Origin: Lentzea fradiae
Lineage (GTDB): Bacteria; Actinomycetota; Actinomycetes; Mycobacteriales; Pseudonocardiaceae
NCBI RefSeq assembly: GCF_900100955.1
Contig: NZ_FNCC01000002.1
Coordinates: 434,001 to 498,000 of the forward strand
Length of the DNA stretch: 64,000 nucleotides
Direction of reading: 5' to 3'
Below are positions 25,431 to 34,632 of the stretch, one piece after another. A program made the translations under genes and the position numbers. Numbering within the stretch: position 1 is the stretch's first letter; every line of letters starts with the position of its first letter. Below the pieces are notes generated by a model. It was not told the origin of the DNA, searched no databases, and saw only the letters and a program-made list of their open reading frames with translations.

Positions 25431-27200
25431 TCATGAGTCAAGGTTGGAGCCTGGTTGCTCATCGGACGTGAGGTAGCTCTTGTCGGTCCGGCGGTACTTG
25501 ACGTTCTTGCTGACGTCGGAAGCGCCGGAGGTGACGACAGAGCCTTCCTTCTTCAGAACGGTGAGCCATCGGCGGACTGTGCTGTCCGATAGCCCCAAAT
25601 GGGCGGCGATCTCCGCTCGCGACAACAGTTCATCGCCGATCGCGGCGAGGATCTCGTCGCGTCGATCAGCCCGAAGCACGCGGTGCGCGGTCGTCTCCTC
25701 CTGAGGTGCTGTCAACGCCTCGCTCAGCTGGTACCGGGCCCATCGGCGGCTGCCGGTCTGTGTGACCAACTCGCGTGCCACCAGATCCTGAAGTTCTGCG
25801 GTTGCCACGCGGGAATCCAGCCCGGTCGCGGCCCGATAGGTCTGGTTGTCGAGGATGTCGCCGTTCTTGAGGGAGGCGAGAGCGAAACACTGGCTGTCGG
25901 ACAGGCCGTGTTGTCCGAGGCCGGCTATCCAGCTGACGACGCTGTCGCTCAAGAGAGTGTGATTCGGAAATGTGACGGCGAAGCTCGCGATTCGGTCATC
26001 GAACTGCGGGGCACTCATCCGCGCCGCGAGCAAGGAATCAAGCATCGTTCGGATGCCTGACCCGCGGTTCTCGCACACCGTGCGTGTGCTGTCCGCGATA
26101 GGTACCTCATCGAGGATCTTCATCAATGTTGCGTTGCGGGCGGAGGAAATGCCCTCACTTGCGAGGCTGTCCACGGTGACTGGACCGTGCAGTCCGCCAG
26201 GGTTGCGAACGACCAACCTGTCCGGGTACATCTCGACCTGCACCTGAGTGCCCAGTGACGCACTGGAGAGGTCACGGTGCACCAGCGCGTTGACCACTGC
26301 TTCCCGCAGGGCGGGTTCCGGATACTCCCACATGTCAGCGCGCCCGGCACCTACCACGACAGATCGTCGGCGCATGTTTCGCCGAATGGCGGCGAGTGCG
26401 TCGCGGACCATGATCGGAATCGGTCCCTCGATCAGGACGTTGTCCAGGAAACGCTCCCCGGTGTCGAGGTCGGCGCCCCTGACGGTGGGATAGTGGACGA
26501 AGGTCAGCATCAGTTGTGGGAAGTGCTCTTGTGGGTATTCGCCCAACGCCACCAGGCCGGCAAGTGAAACGAAGTCGGTGCCAGGTGCCAGAACCCTGGC
26601 TCGCCGGAGCACGGTTTCTTTGTCGAGACTCCTGAACGCGTGTGGACGGTTGGTCCTCAGACGAGTGATCAGGGCGTCGGTCAGCACGGGGTCAAGGGCA
26701 TCCACCCCGACGCCGGGCACTGGTTGTTCGTCATCTTTGGGTTGCCCGCGGGACGCGAGCATGAGTTGGACCTCATAGCTGCTCAACCTGCGATCGCCGT
26801 CGCCGACGCGCACGAAGCTGCCTTGTGAGATTCCGGCGCCGCGATAGAAACAGGGCCGCAACGAGGGATCCACCGCGGGAACCTCGGCCACCACGATCTT
26901 CACACCTTCGAAGTCGTGGATCTTGATGAGAGGCCGGAGCTCGGGCTGCATGTCCGTCGAACAGAGCGATGCGAGGTCGGCGGCCATTTTCACGGGGTTG
27001 CCGACCCCCGTCGCTCTGAAGCCGCTGGCTTCCTCCAAGCCGAGGATGAGGGTTCCGCCACCCGTGTTGGCGAAGGCCGACAGCGTCTCGCGCACCGTGC
27101 GGGGCAGGCTGGCGGTAGCTCGCTTCACCTCGACGTCGTTGACGTCACTTCCGAGTGCACGAAGGTTCTCGACGATTTCGGCGAGCTCGTTGTCCAGCAT
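25431..27200 (-). CDS. Schlafen/AlbA_2-domain ATP-binding protein with winged-helix C-terminus
   Basis: A 589-residue protein. The N-terminal AlbA_2 domain (residues about 5-130) shows the E.K...... and FANTGGGTLILGL signature. The HATPase_c_4-type region in the middle contains PALREAVVNALVHRDLS and a later glycine-rich ENRGSGI. The C-terminal 150 residues carry a helix-turn-helix (LSRAEIAAHLGLSDSTVRRW). Members are thought to be ATP-dependent transcription regulators, some linked to defence. ATG at 27200 with AGGAAGGG upstream is preferred over the GTG at 27218. An inverted repeat overlaps its promoter, consistent with autoregulation. Confidence 0.85.
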   Translation of the reverse strand: MLDNELAEIVENLRALGSDVNDVEVKRATASLPRTVRETLSAFANTGGGTLILGLEEASGFRATGVGNPVKMAADLASLCSTDMQPELRPLIKIHDFEGVKIVVAEVPAVDPSLRPCFYRGAGISQGSFVRVGDGDRRLSSYEVQLMLASRGQPKDDEQPVPGVGVDALDPVLTDALITRLRTNRPHAFRSLDKETVLRRARVLAPGTDFVSLAGLVALGEYPQEHFPQLMLTFVHYPTVRGADLDTGERFLDNVLIEGPIPIMVRDALAAIRRNMRRRSVVVGAGRADMWEYPEPALREAVVNALVHRDLSSASLGTQVQVEMYPDRLVVRNPGGLHGPVTVDSLASEGISSARNATLMKILDEVPIADSTRTVCENRGSGIRTMLDSLLAARMSAPQFDDRIASFAVTFPNHTLLSDSVVSWIAGLGQHGLSDSQCFALASLKNGDILDNQTYRAATGLDSRVATAELQDLVARELVTQTGSRRWARYQLSEALTAPQEETTAHRVLRADRRDEILAAIGDELLSRAEIAAHLGLSDSTVRRWLTVLKKEGSVVTSGASDVSKNVKYRRTDKSYLTSDEQPGSNLDS

Positions 27201-27210
27201 GCGGCCCTTC

Positions 27211-27260
27211 CTGCTCACTAGCCTGCATGTTAGTGGTTAGTGAGCAGGTTAACGAGCAGG
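27211..27260. promoter_or_regulatory. Probable autoregulatory operator of the Schlafen-type gene
   Basis: Arms 27211-27223 and 27235-27247 are 13-base inverted repeats with one mismatch (CTGCTCACTAGCC and GGTTAGTGAGCAG), 11 bases apart. The right arm is followed by a second, diverged copy: GGTTAGTGAGCA at 27235-27246 and GGTTAACGAGCA at 27247-27258 agree at 10 of 12 positions. The cluster sits just upstream of the chosen ATG. Confidence 0.6.
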
Positions 27261-27315
27261 ACTGCCGGAGTGTCCCTGGGGCTGACCTTGCCCACGCAGA
27301 ACGCTCCCAGCGGCA

Positions 27316-27540
27316 TCACGGCTGGGAGCGCCCCTCCGCACCCACTGGCAAGGACGGCAGCCCAAGGAGCGGAGCGATCACGACGTTGGCGTCAGGCGTG
27401 GACGGCAGCCGAACTCCGCCGTAAAGCATCTGCTCGGCGAGGCGGGAGCACAGCGCGGCGCCGAGCAACGGGCGGACGTGTGGCAGGCGCACGACCTCGC
27501 GATAGGTCAGAGCCGGTTCGTGCACGCGGCGTCCCCTCAT
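27316..27540 (-). pseudogene. Major facilitator superfamily transporter, truncated remnant
   Basis: The first 40 residues read as an MFS N-terminus (TYREVVRLPHVRPLLGAALC followed by SRLAEQM) but hydrophobic sequence stops there; the frame then continues for 30 unrelated residues to a stop. About 350 residues of a normal transporter are missing. The ATG at 27540 may still be usable, but the product cannot form a transporter. Confidence 0.6.
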
Positions 27541-27608
27541 TAGTACGAGGGGACGCTACCCACGCGTATAGAGACTGTCGTCGCATAAACGGCGCTAGCG
27601 TCGCCCAA

Positions 27609-27995
27609 GTGACAGACGTGCTCGCCATCGGCTTCGACCCGCGCACCATCCCCGGCTTCGACCCCGAGCCGGTCCTGGCCGGCATCGAGAGGTCCGGCAA
27701 GGCCATGGCGGAGCGGGGGCTCACCGAGGACCTCCTCCTCATCGACTTCGCCGAGCTCGACGGCCGCGCCCAGGCCCGGATCGTCGAGCGGCTGCGTGCC
27801 AGGCAGTACGACTGCGTCGTCGTGGGCGGTGGCATCCGCAAGCCGGCTGAGCTGCTGGAGCTCTTCCAAACGGTGGTCAACCTCGTCCACTGGAACCAGC
27901 CGCGGGCCGCGATCGCTTTCAACAGCGGGCCGGACGACAGTGCGGACTGGGTTCTGAAGGCATTGGAGCAGCGCGCCACCCACAACATCGGGTGA
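27609..27995 (+). CDS. Conserved protein of unknown function
   Basis: A 128-residue protein with an alternating beta-alpha pattern (DVLAIGFDPRTIPGF, LLLIDFAELDG, YDCVVVGGGIRKPAELLELF, AAIAFNSGPDD), like a small Rossmann-type or flavodoxin-like domain. I remember similar sequences in many actinobacteria and proteobacteria but know no function. GTG at 27609 has no ribosome binding site; TAGCGT about 10 bases before it could be the -10 element of a leaderless message. Stands alone. Confidence 0.7.
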   Translation: MTDVLAIGFDPRTIPGFDPEPVLAGIERSGKAMAERGLTEDLLLIDFAELDGRAQARIVERLRARQYDCVVVGGGIRKPAELLELFQTVVNLVHWNQPRAAIAFNSGPDDSADWVLKALEQRATHNIG

Positions 27996-28387
27996 ACCGC
28001 GGCCGCCTTCCCTCCGTACAACTGGTCAGACCCCGGAGGACGCTGTCCGGCGATCAAGTCGTCGCAGGTCAGCGTTAACACCCACCACAACGACGACCGA
28101 CCGTCGAACTGCCACTCGAAAGCGTGACCGCCGAACGGACCTAGCGAGCAGGAGATGCCCATGCATCGAAACGAGGAGCGACCGGCTCATTGACTCTGCG
28201 TAAGTGAGCCGCTGATCGACTCCTCGGAAACGTGACGAGAGTCACCCAACGGGCGCTGAAGCTTGCCTGCGCTCGTGACGCGAGGTTACGTTCTCGCCCG
28301 CCGATAACGGTTTGGTCACCGGCAGGACAAGGAACCGCCCCCGAAGGATCCACGGTCCCGCTCGGAATCCCCCGCCGAGAGAGCCCG
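27996..28387. other. Intergenic region upstream of the transglycosylase-like gene
   Basis: About 390 bases without a credible gene. Upstream of cell-wall hydrolase genes in actinobacteria a c-di-AMP (ydaO) riboswitch is common; I looked for its conserved blocks here and did not find them. The stretch TTACGTTCTCGCCCGCCGAT followed by AACGGTTTGGTCACC may hold the promoter. Confidence 0.4.
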
Positions 28388-29227
28388 GTGGCCAAGCTCC
28401 CCGACGCAGGAGGCTCCCCCTTGGCCCGGCACAGCAAGGCCGCCGGCCGCACCGTGTACACGGTCGTGCCCAACGCAGATCTGAAGGTCGGCGCGCATCG
28501 CGCCGAGGACGACAAGGTTCCGCTCGCCCACCGCGTGAGCGCCATCGTCGTCGCAGCGGGTGTCGCCGCGGGCACCGCCGCCATCGCGAACGCCGCGACC
28601 AGTGGCAGCGCCACCGAGCTGGCCGCGGGTGCCGCCGAGCTGGGTGCTCTTCCCGACCAGCAGGTGAAGACGATCCAGACGATCCACGACGTCAACCCCG
28701 GCAGCCAGGTCGGCAAGCTCCTGCAACACCAGCAGATGTACGCGCAGCAGACGTTCGAGCAGGCCACGAAGCTGGCCGCGGACGCGCACGCCCAGCGCAC
28801 GGCGGCCGCCGAGGCGGCTGCCAAGGCCGAGGCCGAGCGCCAGGCCGAGCTGCGCAAGCCGGCCAAGCAGCGCGAGATCGAGGGCTGGATCAAGGAAGCC
28901 ATCACGGTCCTGCAGGCCAACGGCACGAACATCGACAACAGCAGCGTCCAGGCGATCTACACGATCATCATCAAGGAGTCGAACGGCAACCCGAACGCCG
29001 TCAACAACTGGGACTCCAACGCGATGCGCGGCACGCCCTCCAAGGGCCTCATGCAGTGCATCGACCCGACGTTCAACGCGTACAAGCTGCCGGGGTACGA
29101 CAACATCTTCGCCCCGGTCGACAACATCATCGCGGGCGTTCGCTACACCTACTCCCGCTACGGCGGGTTCCACAACCACCCCGGCCTGGTCAACCTGAAC
29201 AACGGCGGCGGGTACGTCGGGTACTGA
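28388..29227 (+). CDS. Secreted or membrane-bound lytic transglycosylase-like protein
   Basis: A 279-residue protein. A hydrophobic segment at about residues 48-72 (AIVVAAGVAAGTAAIANAA) acts as signal or anchor, an Ala/Glu/Lys/Gln-rich coiled coil spans about 115-165, and the SLT (lysozyme-like) domain fills the C-terminus, with the catalytic glutamate in IIIKESNGNPNAVNNWD and SKGLMQCIDPTF after it. It should cleave peptidoglycan glycan strands. GTG at 28388 is chosen because the residues before it do not look like protein; upstream in-frame starts exist. Followed 150 bases later by a small gene. Confidence 0.82.
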   Translation: MAKLPDAGGSPLARHSKAAGRTVYTVVPNADLKVGAHRAEDDKVPLAHRVSAIVVAAGVAAGTAAIANAATSGSATELAAGAAELGALPDQQVKTIQTIHDVNPGSQVGKLLQHQQMYAQQTFEQATKLAADAHAQRTAAAEAAAKAEAERQAELRKPAKQREIEGWIKEAITVLQANGTNIDNSSVQAIYTIIIKESNGNPNAVNNWDSNAMRGTPSKGLMQCIDPTFNAYKLPGYDNIFAPVDNIIAGVRYTYSRYGGFHNHPGLVNLNNGGGYVGY

Positions 29228-29377
29228 GCCCGGTGGTGGTCCCGCGCGTCGGGGTGCGGGGGACGTGCGTGCGAGCGATGCTGTCAACCAGGTTCACCCA
29301 CAAGAAGGGCGGCCCTAGCGGGCGCATGCCCGGTAGTGCTCCCATCGAAGCGATTTCCCGAACGCAGGGAGTGGCCG

Positions 29378-29530
29378 ATGAACGAGCAAAAGGCACGCGA
29401 CGACGAGCTGGCGAAGATCCGCTCGGAGGCGACGAGCTGGCTGGCCAAGATGGCTCAGACCCAGCATCGCCGCCCGAAGGCCGAACCCCGCGGGCCCGAG
29501 CACGAAGCCATGACACCCGCGCAGCAGTAG
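29378..29530 (+). CDS. Small hypothetical protein
   Basis: A 50-residue charged, mostly helical protein (MNEQKARDDELAKIRSEATS onward) with no recognised family. ATG at 29378 follows a GGGAG-like site; an upstream in-frame ATG at 29336 lacks one. A strong terminator hairpin starts 17 bases after its stop, which supports a transcribed gene. Confidence 0.55.
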   Translation: MNEQKARDDELAKIRSEATSWLAKMAQTQHRRPKAEPRGPEHEAMTPAQQ

Positions 29531-29547
29531 GACCAAGGGAACCAGGG

Positions 29548-29573
29548 AGCGCCCCGGCTACGGCCGGGGCGCT
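29548..29573. terminator. Hairpin terminator between convergent genes
   Basis: AGCGCCCCGGC-TACG-GCCGGGGCGCT is a perfect 11-base stem with a four-base loop. The stop codon of the LysR gene (minus strand) lies within its loop and left arm boundary, so it ends the small plus-strand gene and overlaps the end of the regulator. Confidence 0.75.
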
Positions 29574-30589
29574 TCTGCTTGGAAGGCCGCCCACAACAGG
29601 TTGAGCGGGTGGTCGGCCGGGTGCTTCGCCAGCTCGTCCCTCCTGGCGAAGACGCCCACGAGGCGCTCCAGCGAGTCGTCGGCGAGCTCGACGACCCGGA
29701 GGCCGCCTCCCTCCCGCAGCTCGTTGTTCGACGCCACCACGCCCAGACCGGACGTCACGATCATGGCCCCCTGGACGAGGTTGGAGCGCAGCAGCGAGAT
29801 GCCGTACTGGATCTCGTCGATCTCGGCCGCGATCTCGATGCCCTGCCGGTAGTCGGGACCGAACCAGCCGCGCAGGAACTCCGCGATCAGACCGGCCCCG
29901 GGGATGACCAACGGCACCGAGCGCAGCTGCGGCACCCGCACGCGGTCGCCCACGACGGTCTCGGGCAGGTTCGTCAGCAGCGCGAGCCCGCCGCGCCGCC
30001 ACTCGATCACGTCGAACTCGGGGCGCTCCCAGCCCGCGCCCGCGTGCGTCACGACGCTGCCGCAGACGACGTCGACCTCCCGCGTCTCCAGCTTCGCCCA
30101 GATGTCCTTGGTGCGGATGTGCACGACCTTGAGGTCGACGTCGCGTTCGCGGAACTCGTCCGAGACGTGGTGCCACGCCTTCGCGAGCGTGTCGAGCATG
30201 TATCGCGTGGTGCCGACGGTGACGGTCGTGCCGAGCTTGCGGCGGCACTCGTGAATTCCGTCGAGCCACTCCGCGAGCGTCTCCCTCGCCAATTCGACGA
30301 GCGACTCACCAGTGGGCGTGAACAGCACGTCTTTTCCGCGTCCCTGCTTGACCACCAACGGTTCGCCGCACAGCTGCCGGAAGTTCCTGTTCAACGTGTC
30401 CAGCTGCTTCTGCACGCTCGACTGCTCCCGTCCCAGCGCACGGGCCGCGCGCAGGGCCGAACGGGTCTCGTGAACGGTCAGCAGTGTCCTGAGCTGGTCC
30501 ATCGTGGTATCCAGGAGAGCGCCGGGCATGTTCAGCAGGCGGTGCAGAGCGGTGCTGCTGGGCAGCACCAGCTGGGACGAGCCGGACAT
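29558..30589 (-). CDS. LysR-family transcriptional regulator
   Basis: A 343-residue regulator. After about 35 variable residues comes the helix-turn-helix (MDQLRTLLTVHETRSALRAA with GREQSSVQKQLDTLN), then the periplasmic-binding-protein-like sensor domain from about residue 120 (GTTVTVGTTRYMLDTLAKAW). ATG at 30589 (MSGSSQLVLP) follows GAGAGGG; an upstream in-frame ATG is less likely. It is divergent from the nuoB-like cluster, 225 bases apart, and is the obvious candidate regulator for it. Inducer unknown. Confidence 0.82.
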   Translation of the reverse strand: MSGSSQLVLPSSTALHRLLNMPGALLDTTMDQLRTLLTVHETRSALRAARALGREQSSVQKQLDTLNRNFRQLCGEPLVVKQGRGKDVLFTPTGESLVELARETLAEWLDGIHECRRKLGTTVTVGTTRYMLDTLAKAWHHVSDEFRERDVDLKVVHIRTKDIWAKLETREVDVVCGSVVTHAGAGWERPEFDVIEWRRGGLALLTNLPETVVGDRVRVPQLRSVPLVIPGAGLIAEFLRGWFGPDYRQGIEIAAEIDEIQYGISLLRSNLVQGAMIVTSGLGVVASNNELREGGGLRVVELADDSLERLVGVFARRDELAKHPADHPLNLLWAAFQAEAPRP

Positions 30590-30814
30590 CGGGACCCTCT
30601 CTGGTGTTCTACCGATCAGTTGAACTGAACTTGACCACATTTCGCAGAGAAATTATCTGCAGATGCTGTCGGCAAATCTCTGGACACTTATCGGGCGGTG
30701 TACAAAACTATCCGCGGCGACCACGCGTGGGAGCCGATTCCGGGGGGAATCATTGGGGGGTGGGGGTCCGCCGGGCGTGAGCCCGCGGGCCCCCAAGTAT
30801 TACGCTCGCCAGTT

Positions 30815-31225
30815 GTGACGGCTTCCGCTCGCCTGGAATGGGGCACCACCTACCAGGTCACCGTGCTCGAACTGGGACTCGCCTGCTGCGGGGTCGAGGT
30901 GATGGCAGCTCTCGACCGCCTTCCCGGCCTCGGCGTCACGCCGGTCGACGGCGCGGGCGAGGCGCACGTCCTGATCGTCTCCGGCACCGTCACGGACGTC
31001 ATGTTGCCCGCTGTCCTCCGCAGTTACGAGGCCATGCCCGAACCTCGCTACGTGATCTCCGTGGGGGCCTGCAGCAACACCGGCGGCCCGTACTGGGATT
31101 CCTACAGCGTCACCAAGGGGATCGACCAGGCCCTCCCGGTCCACGTCGCCGTCCCCGGCTGCCCGCCGCGGCCGGAGGCCCTGCTCGAAGGGCTCAAAGC
31201 GTTGCATCGGCTGGTGAACTCGTGA
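30815..31225 (+). CDS. NuoB-like [4Fe-4S] subunit (20 kDa complex I family)
   Basis: A 136-residue protein of the NuoB / hydrogenase small subunit family. Cluster N2-type ligands are visible: the tandem cysteines in LELGLACCGVEV, then SVGACSNTGG, then VPGCPPRPEALLEGL. It is shorter than NuoB of the main operon type, lacking N- and C-terminal extensions. GTG at 30815 is chosen; an in-frame GTG at 30698 adds 39 residues without family similarity. Its end overlaps the nuoC-like gene. A second, partial set of complex I peripheral-arm genes, function not established. Confidence 0.85.
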   Translation: MTASARLEWGTTYQVTVLELGLACCGVEVMAALDRLPGLGVTPVDGAGEAHVLIVSGTVTDVMLPAVLRSYEAMPEPRYVISVGACSNTGGPYWDSYSVTKGIDQALPVHVAVPGCPPRPEALLEGLKALHRLVNS

Positions 31226-31818
31226 TGACGGCGAACCCCAGGACCGCCTTCGGCCAGACCGTCCACCACGTGGAGCTCGCCGGCTGGCTCGCGACGGCGA
31301 CGGAGCTGCACGGCTCCGGCCACACCATGTTCGACTGGCTCGGCGTCGAGGACGCGGGCCGGCCGGGCGACGTGGGGCAGCGGCACGCCGTGTTCCTGCA
31401 CGTCATCGACCCGCGCACGCGCGAGGGCGTCATGCTGCGCACCGAGGTGGGCGCGGACGACCCGCTGCCGAGCGTCGCGCACCTGTGGAAGGGCGCGCGC
31501 TGGCACGAGCGCGAGGCCGCGGAGATGTTCGGGATCGCCGTCGCGGACGGGGATGGCGACGGCGACCGAGCCGGGCAGGAGCGCCTGCTGCTGCCGGACA
31601 GCTTCCAGGGCCACCCGCTGCGCAAGGACTTCGTGCTGGCCTCCCGGGTCGTCCGCCCCTGGCCGGGCCGTCTGGAACCGGGCGAGGACACCACGAGCGC
31701 CCCGAGCCGCCGCCGCACCGCACCACCCGGCGTGCCCGACCCGTCCTGGGGCCCGCGTCGTGACGAGGGCCCGGCGCGAGGCGCCGGAGAGGCCCGCGAA
31801 GAGGAGAGCAAGCCGTGA
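31225..31818 (+). CDS. NuoC-like 30 kDa complex I subunit
   Basis: A 197-residue protein of the Complex1_30kDa family. The signatures [13 protein letters not shown] and [20 protein letters not shown] are clear; the region after residue 155 is Pro/Arg/Glu-rich and probably disordered. ATG at 31225 shares a base with the nuoB-like stop (TGATG); the GTG at 31222, one codon earlier, is equally possible. In complex I and group 4 hydrogenases this subunit scaffolds the quinone or catalytic site. Confidence 0.82.
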   Translation: MTANPRTAFGQTVHHVELAGWLATATELHGSGHTMFDWLGVEDAGRPGDVGQRHAVFLHVIDPRTREGVMLRTEVGADDPLPSVAHLWKGARWHEREAAEMFGIAVADGDGDGDRAGQERLLLPDSFQGHPLRKDFVLASRVVRPWPGRLEPGEDTTSAPSRRRTAPPGVPDPSWGPRRDEGPARGAGEAREEESKP

Positions 31819-32267
31819 CGAACCTTCCACCGCGCACGAGGGGCGTCATCGCGCTGCTGGACGCCAACTGCACCGTCTGCATGATCTGCGCGCGCGAGTG
31901 CCCCGACTGGTGCATCCACATCACCAGCCACACCGAGGTCGAGCAGCAGCCCGGCTCGGCGCGCCCGCGCAGCCGCAACGTGCTCGACCGGTTCGCGATC
32001 GACTACGGCCAGTGTCTCTACTGCGGGATCTGCGTCGAGGTGTGCCCGTTCGACGCCCTGCACTGGGCACCGGACTTCGGCTATCCGGGCACCGGCTCGA
32101 TCGAGGGCGACGGCGCCGTCGCGGAGCTGGTCCACGAACGGGACGTGCTCGCCACGTGGGTCGAGAAGGTCCCGCCGCCTCCTCCGCTCGACCCGGACGC
32201 GGAGGCCGCCCCGGAAACGTCCACCGGAACCGGACGGAGGGCTGGTTCGTTCAGAGGTAGGACGTGA
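31815..32267 (+). CDS. NuoI-like ferredoxin subunit with two [4Fe-4S] motifs
   Basis: A 150-residue iron-sulfur protein with two complete motifs, [12 protein letters not shown] near residue 19 and [12 protein letters not shown] near residue 67, as in NuoI and hydrogenase-linked ferredoxin subunits. The last 40 residues are Pro/Ala-rich. GTG start overlaps the nuoC-like stop. The B-C-I trio has no D, H or antiporter subunit beside it, so it either borrows those from the main complex I or is a relic of a larger set. Confidence 0.85.
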   Translation: MTNLPPRTRGVIALLDANCTVCMICARECPDWCIHITSHTEVEQQPGSARPRSRNVLDRFAIDYGQCLYCGICVEVCPFDALHWAPDFGYPGTGSIEGDGAVAELVHERDVLATWVEKVPPPPPLDPDAEAAPETSTGTGRRAGSFRGRT

Positions 32268-32286
32268 GAGACCCGGAGGCGTAACC

Positions 32287-33168
32287 GTGCACAAGCACTT
32301 CAACGGGTTGAAGACGGCCGTGCTCCTCGGCGGGATGAGCGCGCTGATCGTGCTGGTCAGCAGCTTGTTCGGTCGCACGGCACTGGTCATCGGCCTGGTG
32401 TTGGCCTTGGGCGTGAACGCCTACGCGTACTTCAACTGCGACAAGCTCGCGCTGCGTGCGATGAGGGCGAGACCCGTGTCGCAGGTGGAGCAACCAGTGC
32501 TGTTCGCGATCGTGCGGGAGCTGTCGCAGAAGGCACGCCAGCCCATGCCGCGGCTCTACCTCAGCCCGACGGTCGCGCCGAACGCGTTCGCCACGGGCCG
32601 CAACCCGCGCAACGCCGCCGTGTGCTGCACCACGGGCATCCTGGACCTGCTCGACGAACGGGAGCTGCGCGCCGTCCTCGGCCACGAGCTCGCGCACGTC
32701 TACAACCGCGACATCCTGATCAGCTGCGTGGCCGGCGCGCTCGCGGGCGTGATCACGATGCTCGCGAACCTGGCGCTGCTGGCCGGGATCTTCGGCGGGG
32801 GAGACGGTGACGACGACGGTCCGGGCCCGCTCGGCCTGCTGCTGATCGCACTGCTCGGCCCGGTAGCGGCCACGGTCGTGCGCCTGGCCGTGAGCCGCTC
32901 CCGCGAGTTCCAGGCGGACCAGTCGGGCGCGGAGCTCACCGGCGACCCGCTCGCGCTGGCCAACGCACTGCGCAAGATCGAGCGCGGCGCGCGCACGGCC
33001 CCGCTCGCGCCGGAGCCGGAGGTGGTGTCGCAGAGCCACCTGATGATCGCGAACCCGTTCCGCTCCGGTGAGCAGTTCGCGAGGTGGTTCTCGACCCACC
33101 CGCCGATCTCCGACCGCGTGCGCAGGCTGGAGGAGATGGCGCGCAGGGCGCGTCACCGTCCCGACTGA
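32287..33168 (+). CDS. htpX: Membrane zinc metalloprotease HtpX (M48)
   Basis: A 293-residue protease that degrades damaged membrane proteins. Two hydrophobic helices lie at residues about 10-55, the zinc motif is HELAH in [13 protein letters not shown] (near residue 137), two further helices follow, and the third zinc ligand is the glutamate in SREFQAD. C-terminal [14 protein letters not shown] is also typical. Start GTG at 32287. The gene converges with rfbA and their ends overlap by 16 bases. Confidence 0.93.
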   Translation: MHKHFNGLKTAVLLGGMSALIVLVSSLFGRTALVIGLVLALGVNAYAYFNCDKLALRAMRARPVSQVEQPVLFAIVRELSQKARQPMPRLYLSPTVAPNAFATGRNPRNAAVCCTTGILDLLDERELRAVLGHELAHVYNRDILISCVAGALAGVITMLANLALLAGIFGGGDGDDDGPGPLGLLLIALLGPVAATVVRLAVSRSREFQADQSGAELTGDPLALANALRKIERGARTAPLAPEPEVVSQSHLMIANPFRSGEQFARWFSTHPPISDRVRRLEEMARRARHRPD

Positions 33169-34025
33169 GCCACCGCCATGAGGTACTCGCCGTACCCGGA
33201 CTTGCCGAGCTTCTCGCCGAGCGCGTAGCACTCCTGCGCGGAGATGAAGCCCATCCGCAACGCGATCTCCTCGGGACACGCGATGCGCACACCGGTCCGG
33301 TGCTCCAGCACCTGCACGAACTGCCCGGCTTCGAGCAACGAGTCGTGCGTCCCCGTGTCGAGCCACGCGAACCCGCGGCTCAGGTCGACGAGCTGAGCCC
33401 GCCCCTCGCGCAGGTACGTGAGGTTGACGTCGGTGATCTCCAGCTCGCCGCGCGGCGACGGCTTGAGGTTGCGGGAGATGTCCACCACACCGTTGTCGTA
33501 GAAGTAGAGCCCGGTGATCGCCCGGTTCGACTTCGGCTTCTTCGGCTTCTCCTCGATGGACAGCAGCTTCCCGGTCGCGTCGACCTCGCCCACGCCGTAC
33601 CGCTCGGGGTCCTTCACCTGGTACCCGAACAGCACGCAGCCGTCCAAAGAGGACGCGTGCTGCTGCAGCGTGGACGAGAAGCCCCGGCCGTAGAAGATGT
33701 TGTCGCCCAGCACCAGCGCCACGGAGTCGTCACCGACGAAGTCCGCACCGATGACGAACGCCTCGGCCAGCCCGTTGGGGGCGGCCTGCTCCGCGTAGGA
33801 GAAGGCCATGCCCCACTGGGAACCGTCACCGAGCAGCCGCCGGAACAACGGCAGGTCCGTCGGCGTCGAGATGATCAGCACCTCCCGGATGCCGGCCAGC
33901 ATCAGCACCGACAGCGGGTAGTAGATCATCGGCTTGTCGTACACCGGCAGCAGCTGCTTGGAGACGGCCTGCGTGATCGGGTGCAGGCGCGTCCCGCTGC
34001 CACCGGCGAGGACGATGCCCTTCAC
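33153..34025 (-). CDS. rfbA: Glucose-1-phosphate thymidylyltransferase
   Basis: A 290-residue nucleotidyltransferase making dTDP-glucose, the first step to dTDP-rhamnose. The N-terminal nucleotide-binding motif [36 protein letters not shown] and LGDNIFYG are classic RfbA/RmlA signatures. Start is GTG at 34025 (VKGIVLAGG), overlapping the yajQ stop in a GTGA, so the pair is coupled. The other rml genes are not in the window. Confidence 0.92.
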   Translation of the reverse strand: MKGIVLAGGSGTRLHPITQAVSKQLLPVYDKPMIYYPLSVLMLAGIREVLIISTPTDLPLFRRLLGDGSQWGMAFSYAEQAAPNGLAEAFVIGADFVGDDSVALVLGDNIFYGRGFSSTLQQHASSLDGCVLFGYQVKDPERYGVGEVDATGKLLSIEEKPKKPKSNRAITGLYFYDNGVVDISRNLKPSPRGELEITDVNLTYLREGRAQLVDLSRGFAWLDTGTHDSLLEAGQFVQVLEHRTGVRIACPEEIALRMGFISAQECYALGEKLGKSGYGEYLMAVAQSGR

Positions 34026-34513
34026 CGGTAGTTGGTGAACTGGAGGGCGATGCCGAAGTCCGAGCTCTTGAGCAGGGCGATGACGTCCTGCAGGTGGTCC
34101 TTCTTCTTGCCGGACACCCGCAGCTGGTCGCCCTGGATCTGGGCCTGAACGCCCTTCGGCGCCTCGTCCCTGATCTTCTTGGCGATCTCCTTGGCCTTCT
34201 CCGAGGAGATGCCCTGCACGAGGTTCCCCGTGACCTTGAACACCTTTCCGGACACAGCGGGCTCGCCCACCTCGAACGCCTTCATCGAGATGTTGCGCTT
34301 GACCAGCTTCTCCTGGAAGACGTCGATCGCAGCCTTGCAACGCTCCTCGGTCTCGGAGGTGAAGGTGATCGCCTCCTCGCCGGCCCAGGCCACCGTGGTG
34401 TTGGTGCCCCGGAAGTCGAAGCGAGTGCTCAGCTCCTTGGCCGCCTGGTTGAGCGCGTTGTCGACCTCCTGCCGGTCCACCTTGCTCACCACGTCGAACG
34501 ACGGGTCCGCCAC
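34022..34513 (-). CDS. yajQ: YajQ-family nucleotide-binding protein
   Basis: A 163-residue protein of the UPF0234/YajQ family; some members bind c-di-GMP or RNA. Signatures: [20 protein letters not shown] at the start, FDFRGT, and [24 protein letters not shown] [13 protein letters not shown] near the end. GTG at 34513 (MADPSFD) is chosen because a GAGGAG site lies at the right distance; the longer frame adds five residues. Neighbour of tRNA-Tyr as in other actinobacteria. Confidence 0.9.
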   Translation of the reverse strand: MADPSFDVVSKVDRQEVDNALNQAAKELSTRFDFRGTNTTVAWAGEEAITFTSETEERCKAAIDVFQEKLVKRNISMKAFEVGEPAVSGKVFKVTGNLVQGISSEKAKEIAKKIRDEAPKGVQAQIQGDQLRVSGKKKDHLQDVIALLKSSDFGIALQFTNYR

Positions 34514-34575
34514 GACTTCACTCCTCAACGATCTCGGGGTCAGAGCCAGTGTCGATGCTACTGGGGGACCCCGAT

Positions 34576-34605
34576 TTGAGGGCTCCCGAAGGGGTTATGT
34601 ATTGT
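34576..34605 (+). promoter_or_regulatory. Possible promoter of tRNA-Tyr
   Basis: TTGAGG, an 18-base spacer and TATTGT, ending 28 bases before the tRNA. Spacing and sequence fit a sigma-70-type promoter. Confidence 0.45.
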
Positions 34606-34632
34606 TCTGCCCGCACCGTTACGACGGTGTGG

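Noticed and set aside
27996..28387. c-di-AMP (ydaO) riboswitch before the transglycosylase-like gene
   Set aside because: Common upstream of actinobacterial cell-wall hydrolases, but the conserved blocks were not found on reading.
30698..30814. Longer N-terminus for the nuoB-like protein from the GTG at 30698
   Set aside because: The extra 39 residues show no family similarity and the region looks like promoter DNA with G-runs.
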